A stretch of DNA of 64,000 bases. It comes from Chloranthus sessilifolius. Lineage: Eukaryota > Streptophyta > Magnoliopsida > Chloranthales > Chloranthaceae. Below the pieces are notes generated by a model. It had not been told where the DNA came from. It did no database searches and saw only the letters and a list, made by a program, of their open reading frames with translations. Positions within the stretch are counted from its first letter, which is position 1, and each line of letters begins with the position of its first letter. Of the stretch, positions 1-8,750 are shown in pieces. The DNA lies in contig CM037588.1 in assembly GCA_021018995.1 (NCBI GenBank), positions 38,313,000-38,376,999 on the forward strand, given 5' to 3'. The position numbers were made by a program, and so were the translations under genes.

Positions 1-622
1 TTTACAAGACTTCTAATTCTAATAAAAGAAATAACTAAAAACAAAACTATCGTAATATAACTGTAATTCTATTTTTATAATTCCTTGCTCCCTTTAATTG
101 GTGTACTTCTGGATTGTTCCTTTTTATTCAGTAGCAGAGATCTTCAGGAGTGTATCTTCATCAATCTTCTCAAATCCATGATCAACCAAACTTCTAATTC
201 AAGAGTTCTTCTAATTTTATTCATAGTGGTCGAAATCTTCACGTGATCAGCATCAGTGGCAGCAATAGCTTTATACTCATAATCATAAATCACGATTATC
301 TCTTTTCTTCTCTTTTTCAAGAAAATTGTTAATCACGATTTTCTATCTTTCATAACTTTCGCTCTGGATGATTCTCTGAATTATGATCCATCGCTTTCTT
401 CTACATCGCCTTTACTTTTGAACGTCTTCCAGAGAATCATAAATTACGATTTCTCATTTCTCTCTTTAGTAGCAATGCTCAATCATCTTTTCATGATTTT
501 CTAGCCTTCAGTATATAGCGAATCATCTTTCTATGCTTAATCATCTTCTACTGCTCTTTTGAGTTCATTTTGATAAAGATTAACATTTTGGCTCTGTTTT
601 ACTGATTTTCCTTAATATCGGT
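1..622. other. Left flank, probably inside another Athila-type LTR
   Basis: No reading frame or domain is recognisable here. From about 240 to 560 there is a loose array of short motifs built on AATCACGATT, AATCAT and ATTACGATT, that is, AATC facing GATT. This is the same style of array as in the U3 part of the Athila LTRs further right, with a different core. I infer that Athila-A inserted into an older LTR of a related family. The last five bases, TCGGT, would be the left target duplication of Athila-A, but its right end is outside the window. Confidence 0.35.
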
Positions 623-2667
623 TGTTAAGCACTGAAAAATACCATTTTTCACCTCTTAACCTAGCCTTTACTATATCTTGGAGCCATCTAATAATTGTAT
701 TTTGAATGTGATTGAGTGTGTTTTATAGTAAGAAAATAAATGAAGCTTATTGCCACAGTTCACCCATTTTGAGGCAAAAAAAGAGAAGATTTAAAGTCTA
801 AGGCTCAGCTGATGGAAGAACAGAGGATACACCATGGTGGTAAACACCATGGTGACCAGTTTGATTAATCCAGTGGGCCCTAGAAGTCAGACAGATGAGA
901 GAAAGATGGGCCTAGTAGAGAACACTGCTGCAATAGCATGTGCACTACAACAAAGGAGAAAAATGTCAAGCCTCGTGCAGCTCTCGAGTGACTCTCGCAA
1001 GGCTCTAATTCACCAGAAGAAACCTCACGAGGATCTCACTAAGTTAAAGCTTGCAGCAGACTTATATCTCACATACATCTCGTGCAACTCAAGAAGAGAG
1101 AGAGCTTCAAAAATTTCTCTCGTGAAGCTCTCACGCAGATCCCGAGTGCTTCAAAGACAAAGCCAACCACGCGAGAAGCGCATCCCATCCCGGTGATCAT
1201 CCACGTGAAGTTCAAAGTCTATCCTCGTGAGAACCTGGCGAGCTATAATTCAGCCTAGTGACATCCTCCCGACCTGGGCCATCTGGAGCTCATTTGCGTA
1301 AGTTGTGCTACTCAATATATATGGAACCTCACGAGCAACATTCATTCATATCAAGCGATCCTCTCGAGCCACCTTTAACTATAATTTCATCCATGCGACA
1401 ACCTCACGATAGGCCAATATGCAACACTCATCCTTGCGAAGCACGGGATCCTGCCTTCTCAGTCCATACACAAGGATATTTTGGAGATTTCTCCACTTCT
1501 AGGGTATACATCTTGAGGTTCCACATTGATTCCCACTTCCCGAGGCATCCAAGGGCAGCAATGGAGCCATGACAGCAGTGGAAAATGTGGCATTTCCCAT
1601 TCTCTTCTCCTATTGGCCAGAGTAAGATATTTTGTGGAAGACTTGTATATAAGCTGTAATTTTTGTGAGGAATAACATCTCATCCTTAACCTAATTTCGG
1701 CTGTGAGCTAGGGTACTCTGTGCTTAAGTCAGTGAGGGTTAGGGTTAGGTCATCTTTTTGGTTTTTCTTCTCTCCTTACCTCAGCACTTGCTAGCTAAGA
1801 TCTATTGTAATAGTGGGACAGTATGTATGCTGTAATAAGATTGTGAAAAGTTGTAAAAGCCTGGGATTCTGCACAGACTGTAGCTCTTAGGGCAGCCATT
1901 GTAAGTTCTTTTTATACATTGAAATGCCATGTTCAAAGTTTCATTGAAGTTATATTTTCCTTCTGTTTATCAGTAGTTTTGTATAGTTTCAATGCACCTA
2001 TGGATGCATGAGCTTGCAACAATGCATACATAGCAATTGCAGTAGCTTTTATTGCTCTAATTTCACCCCCTTGAGTTGACTATATCTTTGGGGATGATCT
2101 GTGGCCATTCAGTGGACAGATCATAGCCTCAGACTAGTCCACATCTCTAGGAAGAATTGAATTCTTCTTCCTTGCATTTGAGCTTGTAGCCAAATGAAGG
2201 ACTGATGTGGATCTAGCCTTTTCCCTGCTTAAGCGATCCCTGTTTCAGTCCAAAATACTAGTCCCTGATTTATTACTTCTCATCATTTTTCAATTTATTT
2301 TCCAACTCCATCTTCATTCTTCTTAAACCCTTTCTTATAGCATAGAACTGTAGTTTTCTTTTATGTTTATTTTAGTTTTAGTTGTGATAAAAAAACTCCC
2401 TTCCTTTAGGATTGCTAGATCTGTACTCCGATCTGGATATCTACTAAAATAACCCTTTGGATTTTAGATCAATTTTCCCTGTGGGACAACCCTTTCTTAT
2501 CAAAACTTGCTACAACAAGCCCTGGATCTTGTAGGACTATGTGCATATTTTATATTGCTATTTTCAATCCCCTTCACTCCACCTTTCGATTTGTTTTTGA
2601 TCATAGATTTCCTCAAAACTCTTTTTAATAATCATAACAGCAAGCATCTAAGATATTCGAACCAACA
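623..2667 (+). repeat. 5' LTR of Athila-A
   Basis: The LTR begins TGTTAAGCACTG and ends CCAACA, directly before the primer binding site. Its first 30 bases match the start of the Athila-B LTR (read on the - strand from 27347) with few changes. The stretch at 2400-2530 (CTGTGGGACAACCC, AAACTTGCTACAA) matches the end of the solo LTR at 57130-57190. A candidate TATA box lies at 1645. From about 960 to 1460 there is an array of short motifs around CCTCACGAGG and CTCTCGTGAAG. The 3' LTR is outside the window, so the age cannot be estimated. Confidence 0.85.
1645..1651 (+). promoter_or_regulatory. Candidate TATA box of the Athila-A LTR
   Basis: The string TATATAA lies about 1.02 kb into the LTR, after the motif array. 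The solo LTR has TATAAATAG and the Athila-B LTRs have TATAAATAG in the matching place. The position fits an LTR core promoter. No start site can be seen directly. Confidence 0.5.
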
Positions 2668-2673
2668 AGTTTT

Positions 2674-2691
2674 TTGCGCCGTTGCTGGGGA
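2674..2691 (+). other. Primer binding site of Athila-A
   Basis: The string TTGCGCCGTTGCTGGGGA lies six bases after the LTR end. It differs by two bases from TGGCGCCGTTGCCGGGGA, the tRNA-Asp-type site known from Athila elements. It would prime minus-strand DNA synthesis. Confidence 0.85.
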
Positions 2692-3074
2692 TATTTGATA
2701 TAATTAGTAGATCTGAGTTTTAAATTTTGTGCTTACAAATTCTTTATAGCAGTGTCTATTCTTGAATAAAGGTACTACTAATTTTTATTGGTTTTTACAA
2801 ATCTAGAACAACAGAAAAAGGGAGAAGCTAGAGCTGCGCTGGAGCTTTGCTGGCCTTAGTTTGCATTTCTTTCCTCCCCCTATTTAAGTTCTAGTTCTGT
2901 TGAAATATATTTTCAGTAGTATAGTTAGCTGTAATTTCTTTTCATGTTGTTCTTATTCATTAAGTGTGATGTAAGGGTTTGTATTACTTGTTGTTTGTGT
3001 GTGTGTATGCTGGGTAGGACTTCCTTGCCTTATGCACCACATTTAATATTGCTGGCTTAGGAGAAGAAGCGACC
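2692..3074 (+). other. Leader of Athila-A, gag start missing
   Basis: This is T-rich DNA between the primer binding site and the first recognisable gag residues. The same interval in Athila-B is about 650 bases and carries the gag N-terminus; here it is about 380 and I cannot find that N-terminus. I infer a deletion of a few hundred bases that removed the gag start. Confidence 0.5.
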
Positions 3075-4376
3075 AAACTTAGGCTCTTTCCGTTGGCTCT
3101 CCATGCTCCCAGCCAATAACATACAATCATGGAATGATCTCCAATACCAATTTTTGGCTAAATTTTTCCCTATGTCTAAAACCAACCAGCTGAGGAAGAG
3201 CATAATTTCCTTTGCTAAATCCCCAACTGACGATTTCCATCAAGCATAGGAAAGGTTTAAAGGGCTATTAAACCAATGTCCCCACTACCATATTCCTGAG
3301 TGGCAGATTGTCCAGAGCTTCTACCAAGGAATTGATTCCAAGAGCAGTGATATGGTGGATGCCTCATGTAGAGGCACTTACCACCACAAGACAACTGATG
3401 AGGCTTGGGAACTGTTTGAGGTCATCAGTGAAAATTTCATGCAGCAGGAGACTCTGTCCAGAAATGACATAAAAACTCCTACTAAAATGGGGAAAGAAGT
3501 CACTTCTAGAGGAAGGATGTATGAAGTTAGTGTACCCAGTGACCTGAAAAGAAAGGTGGACAGCCTAAACCATGAAGTTTGATAAATTAATGAGTGTGGT
3601 GCAGCCTAGACTGACTGCACAAGTGGAAGAAGAGGCATGTCTGATATGCCAGTCACCCACACAACTACTTGAGGACTGTCCATCAGCAGGTCAATACCCT
3701 GAATTGGTCATGAAACATGCCCATGCTGCCCAATCATTTGGACAACAACCTGTTGGGTATCAATAGAGAAACCACCCCAATTTGAGGTGAAGGCAAGACA
3801 ATTATCAGCAACAGTTCACAATTGGCATCAGTAGTTTGCATTATCATATAGACCACAATAATAATATAACCTGGGCTACGCACCTAGACAAGCCTTCCAG
3901 CAGTCATCCCCACAGCAAAACCAATTGACATTGCCACCACCACAGCCTAGAGCCCTATCTTTTGAGGAACAGGTTTTGTCCTCATTATAAAATCTTGATT
4001 CCTTATCTCAAACTATGAACTCTCACAGTCAAAGCATAAAGAAAATTGAAGACTAGATTGGTTAAATCTTCAATGCTTTGACTAAAAGAAAGGAGGGCAG
4101 GCTACCTTGCCAGACCATGAATAATACAAAGGGTCAATATATGATTGGCGAGGACTCCTCAACTCATGAGGAGGCTAAGGCAATCACTACCCTTAGAAGT
4201 GGCATGGTGGTTGATAACCAGGTGGGCAGGGAGGAAATGGAGACAAATGACAGTGTAGAAGAGGAAAATGTGAGTGAAAAGGAGAGGAATGACTCAGCCC
4301 TTGCTGGAGACCAGCAGGAACAAAATAAGGGGGTTGTAGTTGAGCCCCAACAAAAAGAAAAAAATGAGCAATGAAA
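3075..4376 (+). pseudogene. gag: Athila-A gag, broken
   Basis: This is the capsid and nucleocapsid region that would package element RNA in virus-like particles. The frame from about 3118 carries the Ty3/gypsy gag core (KFFPMSKTNQLRKS, then ERFKGLL and QSFYQGID), with a TGG-to-TAG type stop in the tryptophan of QAWERF at about 3247. The zinc knuckle at about 3636-3680 reads CLICQSPTQLLEDC. It has the three cysteines of CX2CX4HX4C, but glutamine in place of histidine; Athila-B still has the histidine. Frame changes follow near 3580 and 3770. The C-terminal part (4078-4374) is charged and carries the Athila stretch AITTLRSG. The N-terminus is missing. Confidence 0.85.
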
Positions 4377-4383
4377 CAAATAA

Positions 4384-5175
4384 AAAATTTCTGATGATGT
4401 GGCTAGGCATGCAGTACCACAGCTGCCATTTCCTCATGCACTTAAAGGTCCTTCCCCTTCTGATAAGGGGAATGCTAACTTGGAGGAAATGATGGAGACT
4501 TTCAAGTAAGTTAAGATCAATTTACCTCTGCTTGATGCCATAAAATAAGTCCCTGCCTATGCCAAGTTCCTTAAAGACCTGTGCACACAAAAGAGGAAAG
4601 CAAGAATCCATTTGTCCAAGAAGGTCTTTGCAACTAAAAATGTGAAATCTGTGTTTTCTATTGCCACACCAGCAAAATTGCAAGACCCAGGGGTACCTAC
4701 AATCCCCTATATTATTGGAGAGCACACCATTGGCAGGGCTCTCTTAGACTTGGGGGCCAGTGTAAACCTGCTACCATATTCAATATATGAGCCGCGAGGT
4801 TTAGGGGAGCTGAAACTAACTCCTATTGTGCTCCAGCTGGCTGACATGTCTGAGAGGAGGCCTATGGGTGTGGTTGAGGATGTGCTAGTGGGGGTGGACA
4901 AGTTATTTTACTTGGCTGATTTTTTAGTCTTGGATATGGAACCTTCAAAAAGTAGCATCCCTATCCTTGTCATTTTGGGCAGGCCATTTTTGGCCACTGC
5001 CAATGCTTGCATTCAATGTAGGTCTAGGGTTATGGAGGTTACCTTTGGGAACATGAAGGTCAAATTAAATGTATGCAATACAGTAAAGCAACCTCAGCTG
5101 GACAATGAGGACTGCTTTATAGTGGATGTATTAGAGGACCTAATTGAGAAGAATTTATCCAATCTGCTGGATTGG
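4384..5175 (+). pseudogene. Athila-A protease region, cut by Ogre-1
   Basis: This is an aspartic protease of the retropepsin type, which would process the gag-pol polyprotein. The active-site stretch ALLDLGASVNLLPYSIY at about 4735-4785 is the normal Athila form (DLGA), so the catalytic aspartate is present. The flap and C-terminal stretch follow (VILGRPFLATANACI at about 4970-5010). Upstream, the linker from gag has several stops (near 4507 and 4546), while the frame from 4612 runs open to the insertion point. Translation continuing past 5175 runs into Ogre LTR sequence and has no meaning. Confidence 0.85.
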
Positions 5176-6679
5176 TGTGCAACCGTGGATTTTTATCAAA
5201 CCCATCACCATGATGCACACTCTCCTAAAAATTTTAGAGTTGCCACCCAGAGCTTTCGGTGTCCTGGGAAACCTAAATCAATATTAAATGCACCAAAGTG
5301 CCAAATATACTCTAATTTATCGATTCACACCAAAGGCTCTTGGGTAGGGTCTTTAGTTATCAATCGGGAAGGTGTTAGGCACCCGATCAACCCGCTTAAC
5401 GCGATCTCTACTTATGGCCAAAATAAAAATAAAATAAAAGAGCAAAAATCTCTCCCTCTTGCCCTTAGGGCACTAAAATCCTATTTGTGCCCCTCCATTC
5501 CTACCAAAAATTTGACGACGTAAAGGCACAAATGCGCAGATAGAGGAAGAACTGAGAAGGTAGAGGAATAGAGGGGAGAGCCGGAGCTCTCGAGCCCTTG
5601 TTGCACCACTGTGGAACCTTGCGTATGCTTGCTTTGGTGAGCTTTCGATAGCTTGGATGGTGGAATGAAGGGTTCTAACTCCTAAGTCTTGCTAGCTAAG
5701 TGGTAGAGAGGGAAGGCTAGAGGGTAGCTCTCACCTTAACTAAGGGGTTTTGATGAAAGTGGGGGGTCTAAAGGAAACTTCTAAGTTCTAAAATTTGTGT
5801 GGAGAATGGTGCACCAAAGGTTAGGAGGGTGTTTGGAGGCTAAATTAGATTAGGAATTAGGTAATCTAGCCGTCTAAGGTTTTCTAGGGTTTTTGAAGCC
5901 TTAAAAAGTGTGAAGACTACGTCCAGTGGTGGATGATAGGTTAGTGCTTTAAGTCACTCAAAGGGTTGCAAATAAAATAAGAATGGGTGGAATAGAATAA
6001 GCAAAATACACCCAAGGGATCAAGATGATCAACAAGTCAAACCCTAATCTCAAAATTCAAGGTAAAAAACTAGGGTTACTATAGCTAAACTTGGCGCAAC
6101 TAATAGATGCGCGAAGCTTAGGAACAGTAAAATAGTGTCAAACAGGGTTTTGGGAAGTTAACTGCCCGAGGTGGGACTCACTTGTGCTTGGCGCAATTAT
6201 TAGTTGCGCCAAGCCATTCCTGAGGAGAAATGGCATAGCATAAGTATTACTTGCACTAAAATCCTAGGGGTCCCCACCTCAAAGACTTAATCTGTCTCGG
6301 TCTTTGGATTGCCATATCTCTCTGTGTACAGCTTCGATTGGGGTGATTCTTGGCTTCCTGGAAAGCTGGAGACTTCTAGTTTTCAATGGTATATGATTTG
6401 ATCATAGTAGAAGATCTCAACTAGTCCAGTGCACCCCTTTTCATCCATTTCTTGGGAAGGTTAAGTTTAGGTTCGGAATGGGTACTAAAGGTCGGGATTG
6501 GTTTTTAAAGGTTTGGAGAGGTTTCTAAGGGATTAGGGGTGATTCCTAAGGGTTTGGAATGACTCCTAAGGTTTTGGGAATGTTTCTAAGGGGTTTGATA
6601 CATGCCATCAGAAGCTCGAAAGTGCACCTCTCTTGAAATGTGTTTCGATCGGGTCTTGGGCCAAATTTCAGTGTCTACA
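5176..6679 (-). repeat. 3' LTR of Ogre-1
   Basis: Read on the - strand it starts TGTAGACACTG and ends GGTTGCACA. It is 1504 bases against 1536 for the other LTR. The difference comes from indels: about 80 bases near 41200-41285 are absent here, and about 50 near 6215-6265 are present only here. In the first 245 bases I count about 40 differences between the two LTRs, roughly 30 of them transitions. This suits an old element whose cytosines were methylated. Two copies of the palindrome described elsewhere lie at 6090-6116 and 6187-6213. Confidence 0.92.
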
Positions 6680-6694
6680 GATGCCCCTCTTTGG
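6680..6694 (-). other. Polypurine tract of Ogre-1
   Basis: Directly next to the 3' LTR, the - strand reads CCAAAGAGGGGCATC before TGTAGACAC. A purine run abutting the LTR is where plus-strand DNA synthesis starts in these elements. Confidence 0.75.
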
Positions 6695-7261
6695 TATCCA
6701 ATCGGTAATGATCAAATACCAAAGACAGAAGACATTTGAAGAGGCCCAAGGCATTACTAACAGGTTTGCTATATTTAAAATGAATCTCAAACATCAGGTG
6801 AGTAACATGGTGATAAAATGAAAGTCCTGTATGTCGGGAAAAACATCTGTTTCTCAAGGTTAACGGTCCCTAAGCGCTTAGCGACATTATTGGGCATAAT
6901 CGAGATGAAGCGAGTTGCGAAAGTCCAATAGCTGGGAAAAATGTTTGCTTCTCGAGATGGTTTGAAGGTGCTTGATGTTCAAGATTCATTCTGAATACAA
7001 CAACTTCATAAGTAAGAGGGTGATCGACCTATATTTAAAGATAGGAGCAACACAAATACGAAAAGGTCCATAGTTTGTGTCCAATCATATGAGGCATTGA
7101 CTACCCCATTTGACTGGTCACGGGTGCCCCTGCATAAAGCAGAGTTCAAGGTCTTTGGGTGAACCCAACGATCCTGAAATTGATATAGCACGACTACCCG
7201 AGATGAGCGAATAGATGTCGCAACGCTTTTTGGGAGTATGTGCCGCCTTTTGTTATTATTT

Positions 7262-7515
7262 TATGTAGAATTTTATTTTATGTGGAGAGTTTAATGATTT
7301 AATGTGGATTTTTGTATGGGATATTTTTGTGATTTTATGTGAATTTGTATATGGGATTTTTTTTGTGATTTCATGTCAATTTTTTGGATTTTTATGTTAT
7401 GATTTTATGTGATTTTTTTTAGATTTTTATGTCATGATTTTATATGAATTTTTTTAGACTTTTTAATGTTATTTTATTTGAATTATTTGGACTTTTTGCT
7501 ATGATTTTATGTATG
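7262..7515. repeat. T-rich degenerate tandem repeat, unit about 50 bases
   Basis: The block repeats the theme ATTTTATGTGAATTTTTTGG and GATTTTATGTTATGA about five times with variations in length. It is a simple minisatellite with no reading frame. Confidence 0.55.
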
Positions 7516-7702
7516 ATCGGGATGCTTTGAGCATGCTCATCGATCTCGATCCGTTTATTCTAGCACCGCTTCCCGGGCAAGTAAAATGAGGATTGATATG
7601 CCATTTGGGGGTGTGTGCACCTACAAAATGACAAACCAAAGGAAAGGGGTCAGGCCAGGTGTGTACAAACCATACCTATCCAAAACCAAGCCCAAAAGTA
7701 GC

Positions 7703-7812
7703 TTGGCACAACTATTAGTTGCGCCAGGCCAAAAGGGGGCGAAAAACACTTGATGCATGTAATACATGCGCCAAGCAAAACCTAAGGGGGGGGGGGGTTT
7801 AATATGCCCGAG
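7703..7812 (+). promoter_or_regulatory. Palindrome pair and TATA-like block upstream of the antisense mobile-domain gene
   Basis: Two palindromes lie at 7703-7727 and 7749-7775, with starts 46 bases apart. The first is TTGGCACAACTA, one base, then TAGTTGCGCCAG. The second is a variant with GCATGT and ACATGC in the middle. They are followed by a G run and then TTTAATATGCCCGAG at about 7797-7812. The same order (pair, G-rich, TTTATATGCCTGAG) occurs at 45177-45290 before the other antisense gene. I infer a promoter for + strand transcription. Confidence 0.5.
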
Positions 7813-8289
7813 TTCAGGCAAAAGGGCATATTTTATTTTATTTTATTTTAATTTTTATCCCCCCTCTCAAAACTAAAAATGAAACCTCCTCTAGGGTTCC
7901 CTTTCATTGATCCCTAACGTGCTTAATTGCCAGTGCACACTTGTATCGATTAATCGCCTGCTCCATGCTAGATCAAGGACCCTATTTTCTTTGAAGGTAA
8001 CCTTTTAAAACCCATTTTTATTTTATTTTTCTTGAATTTTCTTGCAATGATATCATGATTTTTGCTTTTTTATATGGTAAATGGTTTATTTCTCTTGTAA
8101 GTATGCTCATTGATGATGAATTTGATGTTATTCCATGAATGATGCTCTATTTTTGCTCTTTTGTGGGTTTTATATATCCATTTTTGTTTTCGTTTTGTTT
8201 TTATTCTTGTACATAAAGGAAGTATTTTTCTTATATTTTATTTTTTTATACAAAGGAAGGATTTTGGAGGATATTTTGGTTTTGTTTTA

Positions 8290-8645
8290 TATATTTTTTT
8301 GTTTTTATTTTTTGCAAATAAAGTAAGGGATTTTTGTTTTTTGTTTTTATTTTTGCAAAATAAAGTAAGGGATTTTTTTTATTGATTTTATCAAGATAAA
8401 GAGAAGGAATTTTTGGTTGTGTTTTTATTTTGTACATGAGGAGAGGATTTTTTTTTTGTGTTTTATATATTTTTTATATTCATTTTTTGCAAATAAAGTA
8501 AGGGATTTTTGTTTTTGTTTTTATTTTTACGAAATAAAGTAAGGGATTTTTTTTTTCGGATTGATATTATCAAGATAAGGAAAAGGAATTTTTGGTTGTG
8601 TTTTTATTTTGTACATGAGGCGAGGATTTTTTTTTGTGTTTTATG
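8290..8645. repeat. Tandem duplication of about 175 bases, T-rich
   Basis: The series GCAAATAAAGTAAGGG, TATCAAGATAA, TTTTTGGTTGTGTTTTTATT and GTACATGAG occurs twice in the same order, starting at about 8314 and again at about 8489. The two copies are nearly identical apart from homopolymer length. The duplication lies in the leader of the antisense gene. Confidence 0.75.
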
Positions 8646-8750
8646 TTTGCACATAACAAAACATAATGAGCATACTTACCTTCCCTTGGCTTGTAGCACA
8701 ATGGTTTATCATTGATCAACCCTGATATGATTGCTTGTATTTGCCCTTGA

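Larger units (their letters stand above)
623..5175 (+). mobile_element. Athila-A retrotransposon, segment 1 (5' LTR, gag, protease)
   Basis: This is the first of three pieces of one Athila-lineage Ty3/gypsy element on the + strand. It holds the 5' LTR, a tRNA-Asp-type primer binding site, gag and the first part of the protease region. It stops at 5175, where Ogre-1 inserted between the two copies of the 5-base duplication ATTGG. The protein continues on the other side of Ogre-1: the conserved stretch after the protease breaks off here and picks up at 42089, as comparison with the same stretch in Athila-B shows. It is the oldest layer of the window, because everything else is inserted into it. 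Confidence 0.9.
6695..8750. other. Non-coding zone between Ogre-1 3' LTR and the antisense genes
   Basis: No coding frame is visible. Seen from the sense strand this is the 3' untranslated zone. Seen from the + strand it is the promoter and leader of the antisense gene at 8751. It holds two T-rich repeat blocks (7262-7515 and 8290-8645), a pair of palindromes (7703-7775) and a run of 12 G at 7786-7797. At 7995 there is a good splice donor (GAAGGTAACC), so the antisense mRNA might have an intron in its 5' leader. I could not place the matching acceptor. Confidence 0.6.

Noticed and set aside
1734..1755. GGGTTAGGGTTAGG, similar to a telomere repeat
   Set aside because: Only two units, and of the vertebrate TTAGGG type. 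Plant telomeres are mostly TTTAGGG in long arrays. It lies inside the Athila-A LTR.
6090..6213. Palindromes taken as terminal inverted repeats of a small DNA transposon
   Set aside because: Each palindrome is complete in itself, the pairs have fixed short spacing without target duplications, and they sit at matching places in all LTRs.
7786..7797. Run of 12 G as a possible G-quadruplex
   Set aside because: A single homopolymer that may partly be a sequencing artefact; the other antisense promoters have only shorter G runs.
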